Assembly: GCA_018399745.1 (NCBI GenBank) | Contig: JAGYNZ010000009.1 | Span: 1-64,000 of the forward strand | DNA: 64,000 bases | Source: Deltaproteobacteria bacterium | GTDB taxonomy: Bacteria > Desulfobacterota > Dissulfuribacteria > Dissulfuribacterales > UBA3076 | Direction of reading: 5' to 3' | In this document: positions 7,849-16,687 of the stretch, piece after piece | Layout: each line of letters starts with the position of its first letter | Position numbering within the stretch: position 1 is the stretch's first letter | Position numbers and translations under genes: made by a program | Notes under the pieces: model-generated | What the model saw: the letters and a program-made list of their open reading frames with translations, nothing else | The model's database searches: none | What the model was told of the DNA's origin: nothing

Positions 7849-8529
7849 CTAATGCGCCATTGCCTTCAGGAGATCCGTCGCTTCAAAAGCATCTTTACAG
7901 TGAGCATCAGCGCCTATCTGATCAGCGAATTCTTTAGATGTTGGAGCACCGCCAATGAGTACCTTCACGTTATCTCTAATACCCTCTTCCTTGAGTTTAT
8001 CTATTACGTCTTTCATCACACGCATGGTGGTAGTCAAAAGTGCTGAAAGTCCCAAGTAAGGTGCCTGATGTTCCTTTACCGCCCGTACGATCTGGTCAGT
8101 GGGGACATCGGCGCCCAGATCTATTACCTCGTAGCCCGCCCCCTTAAGCATAATGGATACGATGTTTTTGCCTATGTCATGGAGATCGCCTTGCACAGTA
8201 CCGATAACAAATTTGCCTTTAGTTTCTACACCTGCTCTAAGAAGATGCGGGCTCAGGAGATCCATGGCCACGCCCACACACTCGGCTGAGGCCAGCATGT
8301 CCGGGATCAGATACTCTCCTCTCTCAAATTTTTCCCCAACCACTTCCATAGACCCCGTCAAGGCCTCAAGGACAATCGACTTCGGGTCGACCCCATCCCT
8401 GATGGCCTGCTTAACCAGTTCAGTCACAGCAGGTTTACCTTCCAGGCCTTCATCAAAGCCCTCGTCATCTGCCTCCAGACGGCCCTGTATTACATTTAAT
8501 GCGATTTTTTCAAGCATATGTTGGTCCAT
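7849..8529 (-). CDS. Corrinoid-binding methyl carrier protein (MtgC/MttC-like)
   Basis: This small cytoplasmic protein carries a methyl group on cobalt between a substrate methyltransferase and a tetrahydrofolate methyltransferase. A helical N-terminal cap (about 1-90, with the EKFERGEYLIPDML segment) precedes the B12 domain. The B12 signature is complete: G-D-L-H-D-I-G (the lower cobalt-ligand histidine) near residue 117, LGLSALLTTT near 158 and IGGAP near 193. Length is 226 aa, as in other MttC/MtgC proteins. It sits directly downstream of an MttB-superfamily gene (21 nt), which fits its role as the acceptor. Confidence 0.93.
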   Translation of the reverse strand: MDQHMLEKIALNVIQGRLEADDEGFDEGLEGKPAVTELVKQAIRDGVDPKSIVLEALTGSMEVVGEKFERGEYLIPDMLASAECVGVAMDLLSPHLLRAGVETKGKFVIGTVQGDLHDIGKNIVSIMLKGAGYEVIDLGADVPTDQIVRAVKEHQAPYLGLSALLTTTMRVMKDVIDKLKEEGIRDNVKVLIGGAPTSKEFADQIGADAHCKDAFEATDLLKAMAH

Positions 8530-8550
8530 TCATTATCCTCGCCTTTATCT

Positions 8551-10140
8551 CTATTTCACAACCTGCCTGAGTCCCGGCAGAAGACCAGGGATTTCATTAA
8601 AGATGCGATCCACTGTGGCCTGGTCCAGGTGTGGTGCAGACTCATTCTCCAGTTGGGCCATATAGCCCAGAGCATTCTCCAGGGCTTTATCTTCTGACTC
8701 TTTGGCTTCAAATCTGTATGGACTTGAAACATCACCTGCATGCATGGCCCTGCGGGCATGACGTGCAAAGAGCCGATGAGAAGATGCCATGACCTTTTTC
8801 ACCATTTTTATCATATCCGCCGTTATTGAAGGATCAACTTTAGGCTCTCGCAGACAATGTTTGATTTTGCCGATCTGTTCATTGTCCAGCACTGCCTGGA
8901 CAGGGCAGAAACTGTTTGTCCGATCCAGAAGTCCAAAGGCATAATGGATATACTGCGCACCGCTCATAGCCATATGGAGATGGGTAAAGAGTTTTTCAAA
9001 GGCAGCTTGCATGCCAGGCACCTTGGCATCTCCTACTCCTGCTGAAGAATAACAAGGAATTTTATAAAACCGGGCCATTTGGACGCAATCGATATTATAC
9101 TGGTTGAATTCAGGACACCCATATAGATCAAAAAGATTGTCCAGCCTGGCCCTTACTGGGACGCTACCGTAAAGCACAGGTGCCCTCTCTTTTATCAACT
9201 GAACCAGAGTGATGCCTGCCAGGATCTCGGCGTTGATCTGGGCTACCATTCCCGCCTCTTGAATGGGGGCTGAAGACCCCCCTTGCGGGGAAGATGAAAT
9301 AACAAGGGGAAGACCGCTCTCCACTATGGCAAACACCTTTTCCGCAGTCTCATCCACGATCTGCAGCGGGCTTTTAAATACGCAGGCAATAAAGGAGATG
9401 AGCGGATTTTTAATCAGATCCTTGCGACCTCCCGCGATTATTTCCGCCATTTTTATTACATCGTTAAGCCTTTCCAGGCTGGTCAATCCAGCTTGAACGT
9501 GCTTGGTTGTGTTGTTCAGGCTTGCAAAAAACTTGTTTGCGTCGTGGTTATTCGAAGTAATATCAGAATCTTGAATATTTAAGGGTCTAATAAAAAAATC
9601 AAGGTGCTCCAATTGTTCGCAAAGCTTTGCGGCACGGCAGAGCAGGGTCGTATTACCCCTGATTTCCCTGAACCTTGGAACCTTGACCTTTATCTGTGAG
9701 TCATCAACACTCACAAATTCCTCCATATGGACATCGATCCAGACATTGGCCTCGGAACCAGTCCCAAAATAGACGCGTGGGACCTCGGCATCCAGAAGCA
9801 AACGGTTTTCCGGTTTACGCGCCCCAAGAATAAAGCGCGATGGGGCCTTAGACACGGCATCCCTGACCAGTCCCTCCGGTAACCTTACACGCCAGAAAAA
9901 TGACCCAGAGGCCTCCTTTTCTTCATGGATCTCGGCCCCATGAGCCTTAAATAAATTCGCAGCCCTATGGTTGTAACACCATATTCCGGGCTCATTTAAA
10001 ATACTCATAGAGGCGTCGTTAAGCCATTTGATATGATCACGATTCAGTCTCTCATAAGGTTTGACCAGCACCCCCTGCCTGTATGGCCCGAATGTAGAAC
10101 TATCGGTCCGTTTACTATTTAACGGCTGTTCATTATCCAT
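8551..10140 (-). CDS. MttB-superfamily (non-pyrrolysine) methyltransferase, copy 1
   Basis: This is a substrate:corrinoid methyltransferase related to trimethylamine methyltransferase MttB and the glycine betaine enzyme MtgB. The 529 aa frame is uninterrupted, with no in-frame amber codon, so it belongs to the large group without pyrrolysine. Family features include a Gly/Ser-rich core with VISSSPQGGSSAPI and the C-terminal FNEIPGLLPGLRQV. It carries about 30 more N-terminal residues than copy 2. Its ATG overlaps the end of the methyl-THF methyltransferase gene by 8 nt, and the corrinoid protein follows 21 nt later. Betaine, carnitine and choline-type substrates are all possible. Confidence 0.9.
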   Translation of the reverse strand: MDNEQPLNSKRTDSSTFGPYRQGVLVKPYERLNRDHIKWLNDASMSILNEPGIWCYNHRAANLFKAHGAEIHEEKEASGSFFWRVRLPEGLVRDAVSKAPSRFILGARKPENRLLLDAEVPRVYFGTGSEANVWIDVHMEEFVSVDDSQIKVKVPRFREIRGNTTLLCRAAKLCEQLEHLDFFIRPLNIQDSDITSNNHDANKFFASLNNTTKHVQAGLTSLERLNDVIKMAEIIAGGRKDLIKNPLISFIACVFKSPLQIVDETAEKVFAIVESGLPLVISSSPQGGSSAPIQEAGMVAQINAEILAGITLVQLIKERAPVLYGSVPVRARLDNLFDLYGCPEFNQYNIDCVQMARFYKIPCYSSAGVGDAKVPGMQAAFEKLFTHLHMAMSGAQYIHYAFGLLDRTNSFCPVQAVLDNEQIGKIKHCLREPKVDPSITADMIKMVKKVMASSHRLFARHARRAMHAGDVSSPYRFEAKESEDKALENALGYMAQLENESAPHLDQATVDRIFNEIPGLLPGLRQVVK

Positions 10141-10945
10141 GTCTTCCTCTAATACTTCGAAAGGCCCTGGTGTACCTCCGGCAATGCTTATCTTTGCCCA
10201 CCAGGACCTCTGCGGCCTTCAAGGCGTTTATCATGATCTGGTTCAGCGGATCCATAATCGCTGCATCCAGACCGGCATAAATGGCCATGTGCAAAAAGGC
10301 TGCATTGAGACAAGTCCGGCCGGGTAGACCATAAGAGACATTGGATAGACCCATTACAATCTTGGCTGCAGGAAATCGCTTTTTTATTTCGGCAATAGTA
10401 TAAAGCGTTACTAATCCCTGGTTAATATCCGTACTTACAGGCAAAACCAGAGGATCAAAATATACATTCTCAATCGGCACACCATATTCTTCACAAGCCG
10501 ATGCAATATTTTCGCAGGCACGAAGCCGATCTTCAACTGTCCTTGGGACACCGGTTTCATCCATGGCCAGTCCAATTATGGGGGTCTGGTAACGGTATGC
10601 CAGGGGCACTATCTGTGCGAGATTTTTCTCTTCGGCTTTAGTCGAATTGATCAGACTGGGCCTTCCATCTCGCATCCGGAGACCTGCATCCAGCACGCAG
10701 GGATCAGCGCTGTCAATAGAAAGAGGGATCTCTATCTCTCCCTGAATCGTCTTAACCGCCCATTTAATGGCACCGATTTCGTCTTCTCGAGACCCAACGC
10801 CAGTTCCAACATTCACATCTATAAAATCAGCCCCGGAGGCAGCCTGGATTTTTGCCATATCCAGAAGCCCGGCACTATCCTGTTTCAGTACTATGGATTT
10901 TATGCCAGTAAGGGTGGCATTGATTTTTTCTCCAATGATAATCAC
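10133..10945 (-). CDS. Methyltetrahydrofolate:corrinoid methyltransferase (MtgA/AcsE-like)
   Basis: This is a pterin-binding TIM-barrel protein of 270 aa that would move the methyl group from the corrinoid protein to tetrahydrofolate, linking demethylation to the Wood-Ljungdahl pathway. Features of the DHPS-like family are visible: GEKINAT at the N-terminus, DFIDVNVGTG, PLSIDSADP and INSTKAEEKN. MVMGLSNVSYGLP-type sequence (residues about 205-218) matches the conserved GxSNxSxGLP motif of AcsE/MtrH-like enzymes. It lies between the two MttB-type genes: 13 nt after copy 2 and overlapping copy 1 by 8 nt. Confidence 0.9.
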   Translation of the reverse strand: MIIIGEKINATLTGIKSIVLKQDSAGLLDMAKIQAASGADFIDVNVGTGVGSREDEIGAIKWAVKTIQGEIEIPLSIDSADPCVLDAGLRMRDGRPSLINSTKAEEKNLAQIVPLAYRYQTPIIGLAMDETGVPRTVEDRLRACENIASACEEYGVPIENVYFDPLVLPVSTDINQGLVTLYTIAEIKKRFPAAKIVMGLSNVSYGLPGRTCLNAAFLHMAIYAGLDAAIMDPLNQIMINALKAAEVLVGKDKHCRRYTRAFRSIRGRHG

Positions 10946-10958
10946 AAAAATTCCTCAT

Positions 10959-12425
10959 TTAGTCCATAACAAAGGATCTCAATCCAGGGATCTCCGTCTT
11001 TATCCTTTTTCTGAGATCCGACATAACAGCAGGTTGCATCGGACTATTCAAAATTTCATTAACTATTTTAGTAGCCCGCTCAGTAGCATTTATGGAACCC
11101 GCAGCCTGCCATTTCGATCGTTCTTCACGGTCACTCAGACAGGGAACGTATTGCTCGGAGCGCATATGTTTTCGTGTATGTCGCGCAGAGACGAAGTGAC
11201 CTCCCGGACCCGTCTTCTTTATCAAATCAAAGGCCAGGGTCTCATCATTGACTTCGATGCCCTCCACGGCCCGCATAACCATACCGATGATCTCGTTATC
11301 AACAACCAACTTGTCATACGATGCCGTCATACAAAATTCTAAAAATCCCGCTGCGTCATGTATCCAGTTGCCTCCTGCCAGTGCCACCATCAAACTGGTA
11401 ATTGCGGACTCATATCCTGTCTGTGCATCATTCATCTTGGCATCAGACATGCCTGCGGTAGCATATATGGGAAGCTGATAAAATCTGGCCATCTGGGAGG
11501 CAGCCGCATTCATAAGCCCCATCTCCACAGCGCCTGAAAGATACTTCATGTCGCGCAGGTCCGTGATGGAAGAGATGCAACCATACAGGGTGGGAGTCCC
11601 CGGGCTGGTAAGCTGGGCCAACATGACGCCAGCCATGGTGTCTACGTTTTGTACCACTAGGTTTCCAGCAAGAGTAATGGGTGCTGTCGCACCGCAAAGG
11701 GGCTCTGTCGGCACCACTACTGGTATACGATTTCTGGCAGCTTCCATTGTAAGTTGCCCATATCTTTCATCCAGCTTAAAGGGACTGATGGGACAGGTTA
11801 CCATAGAGATAAAAGGCCGTTCCCGCAGCCTTTCAGGAGAACCTGCTATGATTTCAGCCATCTTGATGACGTTTTTTACGCCCCCAACAGTATATACTCC
11901 ACCCATTATGTGCTTTCGAGTATGATTCAATGCAGCACCAAAGCGATTTACATCCACATCCTCCACGGGGAGATCACTGGGGTACACGTTGAGCATGTAA
12001 AAATGAATGTTATCCAGAGCGTTCACAATACAGGCCATATTTACAATGTCTTGCAGTATGGCCCTGCGGCAATTCCGAGACCCTGGATCCTGTACGTTCA
12101 GGGCCGTACCTCCGGTTCCCATATAGACCCTGTCGCCTCCGACCTCACAATCCCACTCGCCGTTTTCCTCACGGCCACATAGCTGAATAACAGAAGGCGC
12201 TTTATGGATCAATTCTTCCACAAGATCACCAGGAATTTTGACTATTCCGTTGACATCAGCTACCTCGGCCCCTGCCTTGCGAAAAAGTTCCCTTGCTTCA
12301 GCAAAATTCACCTGAACCCCAACCTCGGTAAACACCCTAAGGCTGGTTTTGTGAATTTTTTTAATATCTTGATCAGTCAAAGGCCTGTATTGGCCCCCGG
12401 ACAATCCCTTCTTGGCCCTAATCAT
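10959..12425 (-). CDS. MttB-superfamily (non-pyrrolysine) methyltransferase, copy 2
   Basis: A second substrate:corrinoid methyltransferase, 488 aa, the usual size for MtgB-type proteins. The frame is open throughout with no amber codon. Shared family features are VPTEPLCGATAPITLAGN in the core, GYESAITSLMVALAGGNWIHDAAG near residue 350 and RTKIPGLRSF-like sequence at the C-terminus. It is clearly diverged from copy 1, so the two probably differ in substrate or act on successive methyl groups. It is second in the operon, 48 nt after the MetH-activation-like gene and 13 nt before the methyl-THF methyltransferase. Confidence 0.9.
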   Translation of the reverse strand: MIRAKKGLSGGQYRPLTDQDIKKIHKTSLRVFTEVGVQVNFAEARELFRKAGAEVADVNGIVKIPGDLVEELIHKAPSVIQLCGREENGEWDCEVGGDRVYMGTGGTALNVQDPGSRNCRRAILQDIVNMACIVNALDNIHFYMLNVYPSDLPVEDVDVNRFGAALNHTRKHIMGGVYTVGGVKNVIKMAEIIAGSPERLRERPFISMVTCPISPFKLDERYGQLTMEAARNRIPVVVPTEPLCGATAPITLAGNLVVQNVDTMAGVMLAQLTSPGTPTLYGCISSITDLRDMKYLSGAVEMGLMNAAASQMARFYQLPIYATAGMSDAKMNDAQTGYESAITSLMVALAGGNWIHDAAGFLEFCMTASYDKLVVDNEIIGMVMRAVEGIEVNDETLAFDLIKKTGPGGHFVSARHTRKHMRSEQYVPCLSDREERSKWQAAGSINATERATKIVNEILNSPMQPAVMSDLRKRIKTEIPGLRSFVMD

Positions 12426-12473
12426 ATATTCTCACTGTCTCGGCTCTAAATAGCATTTGTCTATATTAATTTT

Positions 12474-13160
12474 TTATACCCTTCTTGCTATGCAATCAGT
12501 CTTTTTACAATGCCGACAGGGATTATAAGGCTGGAAAGAAGAACTCGAACAATGAACCAGACCGAAGACCCCTGAAACCGATTTGCGCGGCTGCATAAGG
12601 CAGGAATCGAGCAATTCAATCCCTTGAGGTTCTGAATCAAACAGACCGAAGAGCTTTTTCTGTTCAGTGACCGGCCAATCGCAATAACCAGGACTGAAGC
12701 GCAAGGTGACTGACTTGTCTTCTGAAAAAAATGGCGACTTCTTGCATTGATGAAACTGCTCAACCATATCCTCTACGGCCACAGAGCCCATAGCGTCCAA
12801 AACATAGGCCTCTGATAAACGATTCCGGGCTATGAGACCGTTAATTTCTTCCTCAATAACAGTCCCGATAGTAGCCACAAAGCAAACAATCTCATTCGAA
12901 CCATCAAGAGCACTTGAAAGCTTTTGGCTCATAAAGGTTGTACCTCCATGGATAGAGACTGACCTCTTGCCGATGTTATCGATTCTCTCAATTTGATAGT
13001 GCAACCTGGGCAGGAGTAACTTGTCCAATCTATTGCTATAGCTCTCGAGTTTTGTGCTAAGCGAGTTAGAAAAACAACGACATCCACCTGCACCAAAATG
13101 CCTTGACAATTTATTGGTTTCAACGCTTGGATTTATTGTTATTGATTCCATCGCAGACAC
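12474..13160 (-). CDS. MetH activation-domain-like protein
   Basis: This 228 aa protein corresponds to the AdoMet-binding reactivation domain of cobalamin-dependent methionine synthase, without the rest of MetH. The AdoMet signature R-F-S-P-G-Y-C-D-W-P with TEQKKLFGLF follows near residue 155. The C-terminus carries a cysteine group (C-R-H-C-K-K-T-D-C) that could hold metal. As first gene of the corrinoid operon it may help return oxidised Co(II) to Co(I), in place of or together with a RamA/RACo-type activator; none is in the window. The start at 13160 could instead be the ATG three codons later. Confidence 0.82.
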   Translation of the reverse strand: MSAMESITINPSVETNKLSRHFGAGGCRCFSNSLSTKLESYSNRLDKLLLPRLHYQIERIDNIGKRSVSIHGGTTFMSQKLSSALDGSNEIVCFVATIGTVIEEEINGLIARNRLSEAYVLDAMGSVAVEDMVEQFHQCKKSPFFSEDKSVTLRFSPGYCDWPVTEQKKLFGLFDSEPQGIELLDSCLMQPRKSVSGVFGLVHCSSSSFQPYNPCRHCKKTDCIARRV

Positions 13161-13268
13161 TCAGGCTTTTAACTAGTTTCTAAAAATGCGACGTAATTAA
13201 CCACACATCTTGTTGACAAAGGCTTCAACTAGTATAGGGTTTACATATTATTTTTATTATAATAACAC

Positions 13269-13321
13269 CAAATAGAAATATTTGAACTATAAAGATATAA
13301 AAGAGAAATATAAATTGTCAA
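13269..13321 (-). promoter_or_regulatory. Promoter of the corrinoid operon with candidate operator
   Basis: Reverse strand: a perfect -35 TTGACA (13316-13321), a 16-nt spacer and TATATC (13294-13299). Just downstream, covering the expected start, is the perfect inverted repeat CAAATA-GAAA-TATTTG (13269-13284), a plausible site for the neighbouring MarR-family regulator. A looser AT-rich relative (TTGAAATATTTTTTAATA) lies between marR and the transporter near 13960. No B12-box or other riboswitch consensus was found in the leader. Confidence 0.55.
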
Positions 13322-13440
13322 GGCCCATCGAGCCGCTGCGTGATCCTATCATGGGTCCCATCAAAGACTCAGGCACTGAAGGCTGTTCGAACTGCCTCTA
13401 AACAAGGTCCAAAGGAGACAGAAAATTTTGGAAATATGGT

Positions 13441-13923
13441 TTACTCTACTTGCAAGTCCTGAACATCGAGCATATTTGTGAGCTTTCTCAGACTTCGAAC
13501 TATCTCTTCTATCTCGCCTTTGGGAAGCCTTTTAAGCCCGTCTACGATCTTATGCTGTATAGGTGGTGGAGCATTATGTGCGAGGCCTCTTCCAACTTCT
13601 GTCAATTCAATCGTAATCACTCGACGATCAGAAGATTTTCTCATCCTTGTCACAAGCCCTTTCAGTTCCAGGCGATCAATTATCCCGGTAACCGTACTGG
13701 AACTAACCATAATTAGCTTGGCAATCTGGGATGGAGGAAGAGACCCGTTCTCATACAGAGCGATAAGACAGTTGAGTTGGGGAGCGCTTACTTGGTACTT
13801 CTTGTTTAGTTCCTTAGTGTAAAGTTTTCCCGCCTGCATGAGTCTGTAGATCTCGTATACGATCTCTTTGATAGAAGCTTGAGGAACCTCATAGATAATT
13901 GATCGATCTGGTTGCTTAGACAT
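13441..13923 (-). CDS. MarR-family regulator (possibly CosR/EctR-like)
   Basis: This is a winged-helix repressor of 160 aa. The DNA-binding region is at about residues 45-115, with LPPSQIAKLIMVSSSTVTG as the recognition helices and KSSDRRVITIELTEVG as the wing, including the conserved D-R-R. It lies between the corrinoid operon (same strand, 280 nt downstream) and the divergent quaternary-amine transporter, so control of one or both is likely. MarR proteins of the CosR/EctR type control compatible-solute genes in other bacteria; placing this one in that subgroup is inferred from context. Confidence 0.87.
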   Translation of the reverse strand: MSKQPDRSIIYEVPQASIKEIVYEIYRLMQAGKLYTKELNKKYQVSAPQLNCLIALYENGSLPPSQIAKLIMVSSSTVTGIIDRLELKGLVTRMRKSSDRRVITIELTEVGRGLAHNAPPPIQHKIVDGLKRLPKGEIEEIVRSLRKLTNMLDVQDLQVE

Positions 13924-14130
13924 TATTTGACATTTCCGCGTAGCGCATAAAATTTTTCAGTTGAAATATTTTTTAATAATATAATTTATTATCGAGAAGT
14001 TGTCAAAGCAATTAATTTTTTTGGCCGAGTTTTTGTATAGTCTCATGAAGATTAAAAAAATAGACTTCGGATTGTTCAATTTATATATGAATAATTGTTT
14101 CAAATGCTGAATGAGATCTGCTGAACGTTC

Positions 14131-14793
14131 ATGTTAGGCGCATATCAATATGTAATGCGACATCCTATGATGGTGGCAGGATGGATCACAGATCATCTGT
14201 ACATAAGTCTGATTGCCGTTGTAATAGGAACTATACTCGGAGTAACAACAGGGATCTTTATAGCGGAAAAAGGTAGAAAACAGACAGCAGATGTAGTGCT
14301 CTATTTTGCAGAGATAATGATGACTGTTCCCAGCCTGGCCCTCTTTGGACTCTTGATGCTCCTTCTCAGCTGCATGGGACTGAGTGCCATTGGTCTTCTG
14401 CCTGCGGTCATTACTTTGGTTATCTATAGTCAACTGCCTATCTTGCGGAACACTTATATAGCGATTCGACAGATTGATCAAACGATGATCGATGCCGGCA
14501 AAGGTATGGGAATGAGCGAAAGCCAACTGCTCCTGAGAATTAAGCTGCCTCTTGCCCTCCCTGTTATTATGGCCGGCATTAGAAATGCCATGATACTCAC
14601 TATTGGGATTGCGGCCATCGCGGCCCTGATTGGTGCAGGAGGGCTTGGAGTTCCTATATTTCGAGGATTAAGAAATGCTCGAATGGATTTAATCGTTATA
14701 GGAGGAATATCAGTCAGCATTCTGGCTTTATTGATCGATGGTCTCATGGCCCTTTTGGAGCGCTGGTTTACGCCCAAGGGATTAAGGAGCTAA
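14131..14793 (+). CDS. Quaternary-amine ABC transporter permease 1 (OpuCB-like)
   Basis: This is an inner-membrane permease of 220 aa with about five or six hydrophobic spans. The motif MTVPSLALFGLLM and the EAA loop around IDQTMIDAGKGMGMSESQLLLRIKLP (residues about 119-145) are those of ProW/OpuC permeases for glycine betaine, carnitine and choline. It opens a four-gene unit (permease, ATPase, permease, binding protein) divergent from marR. The start has no strong Shine-Dalgarno sequence; ATGs at residues 8 and 12 are alternatives. Confidence 0.9.
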   Translation: MLGAYQYVMRHPMMVAGWITDHLYISLIAVVIGTILGVTTGIFIAEKGRKQTADVVLYFAEIMMTVPSLALFGLLMLLLSCMGLSAIGLLPAVITLVIYSQLPILRNTYIAIRQIDQTMIDAGKGMGMSESQLLLRIKLPLALPVIMAGIRNAMILTIGIAAIAALIGAGGLGVPIFRGLRNARMDLIVIGGISVSILALLIDGLMALLERWFTPKGLRS

Positions 14794-14800
14794 TACGAAA

Positions 14801-15913
14801 ATGATCAGGCTAGAGAACGTGACCAAGATCTATCCTAATGGAACAAAAGCGGTAAACAATGTAAGCTTTGCGGTCCCCCAAGGGGGGTTGTGTGTATTAT
14901 TGGGCCCTTCAGGATGCGGCAAGACTACAGCAATGAAAATGATCAACCGGCTGAGCTCTATAACCAGCGGCAAAATATTTATCGATGGAATAGATAATAC
15001 CAGCATAGACCAAAATGACCTTCGAAGAAACATAGGTTATGCCATTCAGGATATTGGGCTTTTCCCTCATATGACGGTAGGTGAAAACATAGAAACGGTT
15101 CCAACCCTTAAAGGCTGGCCAAGAGCACGGTGCAAAAAACGGGCAAAGGAACTGCTCGAGCTTTTGAGAATGGACCCTGATGCCTTTATGGACAAGTATC
15201 CATGTGAGCTTTCCGGTGGCCAGCGGCAGAGAGTAGGTGTGGCTCGAGCACTGGGAGGAGATCCTCCTATACTCCTGATGGATGAACCTTTTGGAGCCAT
15301 TGATCCGATAACACGGGTAGGGTTACAGAATGAATTTCTGAAGATTCAACAGGATTTACAGAAGACCATTATATTTGTTACCCACGACATATATGAGGCA
15401 ATTAAATTAGCAGATAGAATAGCCTTGTTGAAACAAGGTAGGCTGGTGCAGTATGCCACACCTGGTGATCTGCTTTACAGGCCGAAAAATGACTTTGTTG
15501 CGAGTTTTGTCGGCACAGATCGGGCACTTAAAGGTTTACAGTTAATCTGCACGAAGGAAATCATGTGGAGATCACCTCCTACGGTAAAGCCGGAAGAGGG
15601 TGTAAAAGGTGCCAGAGAACTTATGGACCGGGAAGGAATCGATTCGCTGCCGGTAGTGGACGATAAAGGCGGATTTTTAGGCTGGGTTCTCGTCTCAGAT
15701 TTTAAAAAAGGCCAAAGAGTAAAGGAAGTCATGGATATCTCGCCGACCACTATCTTCAAAAATGCCTCTCTCAGCGAAGCCATATCCATTATGTTGACCA
15801 CCGGCCGTAATATTCTGGCTGTAATCGATAAATATAACAGGTTAGAAGGCGTCTTGACATTTCAGGCAATCAGGGAGGTTCTAAGAAAATCTGCCCAAAA
15901 GGAAGATAACTAA
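14801..15913 (+). CDS. Quaternary-amine ABC transporter ATPase with CBS domains (OpuCA-like)
   Basis: ATP-binding subunit, 370 aa. Walker A is GPSGCGKTT near residue 33, the signature LSGGQRQRVGVARAL, Walker B LLMDEPFGAIDP, and the H-loop VTHD. After about residue 250 come two CBS repeats, seen in GARELMDREGIDSLPVVDDKGGFLG and the ISPTTIFKNASLSEAI segment. In OpuA-type systems the CBS pair senses ionic strength and gates uptake, so osmotic gating is plausible here. It starts 7 nt after permease 1, and its TAA overlaps the ATG of permease 2. Confidence 0.93.
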   Translation: MIRLENVTKIYPNGTKAVNNVSFAVPQGGLCVLLGPSGCGKTTAMKMINRLSSITSGKIFIDGIDNTSIDQNDLRRNIGYAIQDIGLFPHMTVGENIETVPTLKGWPRARCKKRAKELLELLRMDPDAFMDKYPCELSGGQRQRVGVARALGGDPPILLMDEPFGAIDPITRVGLQNEFLKIQQDLQKTIIFVTHDIYEAIKLADRIALLKQGRLVQYATPGDLLYRPKNDFVASFVGTDRALKGLQLICTKEIMWRSPPTVKPEEGVKGARELMDREGIDSLPVVDDKGGFLGWVLVSDFKKGQRVKEVMDISPTTIFKNASLSEAISIMLTTGRNILAVIDKYNRLEGVLTFQAIREVLRKSAQKEDN

Positions 15914-16641
15914 TGAAACATCAGATAATTTTTGTTGGTCTTCTTGTATTTCTTGTCGGAATGACCATCTGGATCACCAGCTTGGGCACGGTTGGAATCT
16001 ACAACACCTTCACTTATGGAGATATATTCTACAGCATATGGGCACATTTAAAGATGGTATTCATAGCAGTCGTCATAGCCACAGCCATCGGTGTATCCTT
16101 GGGAATCTTGGTTACCCGGCCAGGCTTTGACAAACTCGCACTGCCTGTTATCGGCGGAGCAAGTGTGGGGCAGACAGTCCCCAGTCTGGCTGTAATTGCT
16201 GTCATGGCCCCTGTTTTGGGTTTCGGTCTTCGGTCAGCTATTGTGGCCCTTGTTATTTACGGGCTTCTTCCCATACTGCGCAATTCCTTTACCGGTATCA
16301 AAAATATCGATCCCGCGATCATAGAAGCTGCCAGAGGAATGGGGCTGACCAGAATGCAGATCGCCCGCAGGATAGAATTGCCCTTGGCAAGGTCTGTAAT
16401 CATGGCAGGAATCAGAATTTCCACAGTTATCACGGTAGGGACTGCGGAACTCGCTGTTCTTGTTGGTGGTACAGGTCTGGGAAAAATTACGTTGACAGGC
16501 TTGTTCGCCCGCGAGGCATTAATTATCCTTCAGGGAGCGGCACCTACTGCTGCTATTGCTATTACCTTGGGTTTTATCCTGGAACGTTTGGAACAATGGA
16601 TGACACCTCAAGGGCTGAAAATTCGGACCGAGATGTCTTGA
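15913..16641 (+). CDS. Quaternary-amine ABC transporter permease 2 (OpuCD-like)
   Basis: The second permease, 242 aa, related to permease 1. An N-terminal hydrophobic anchor (IFVGLLVFLVGMTIWI) is followed by VGQTVPSLAVIAVMAPVLG and an EAA loop IDPAIIEAARGMGLTRMQIARRIELP. The C-terminus ends GFILERLEQWMTPQGLK, as in ProW homologues. Its ATG shares a base with the ATPase stop codon. Having two different permeases with one CBS-type ATPase is the OpuC arrangement. Confidence 0.92.
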   Translation: MKHQIIFVGLLVFLVGMTIWITSLGTVGIYNTFTYGDIFYSIWAHLKMVFIAVVIATAIGVSLGILVTRPGFDKLALPVIGGASVGQTVPSLAVIAVMAPVLGFGLRSAIVALVIYGLLPILRNSFTGIKNIDPAIIEAARGMGLTRMQIARRIELPLARSVIMAGIRISTVITVGTAELAVLVGGTGLGKITLTGLFAREALIILQGAAPTAAIAITLGFILERLEQWMTPQGLKIRTEMS

Positions 16642-16687
16642 AGTTGCGGATTACAGAATATAAGAGATTTTTAAAGGAAACAGAAAG

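Noticed and set aside
8551..12425. Possible pyrrolysine-containing MttB genes
   Set aside because: Both frames are full length without any in-frame amber codon, and no pyl genes are in the window.
13161..13440. Riboswitch (B12 or glycine) in the operon leader
   Set aside because: A CTCAGGCA-like string exists, but the rest of the glycine motif is absent and there is no B12 box.
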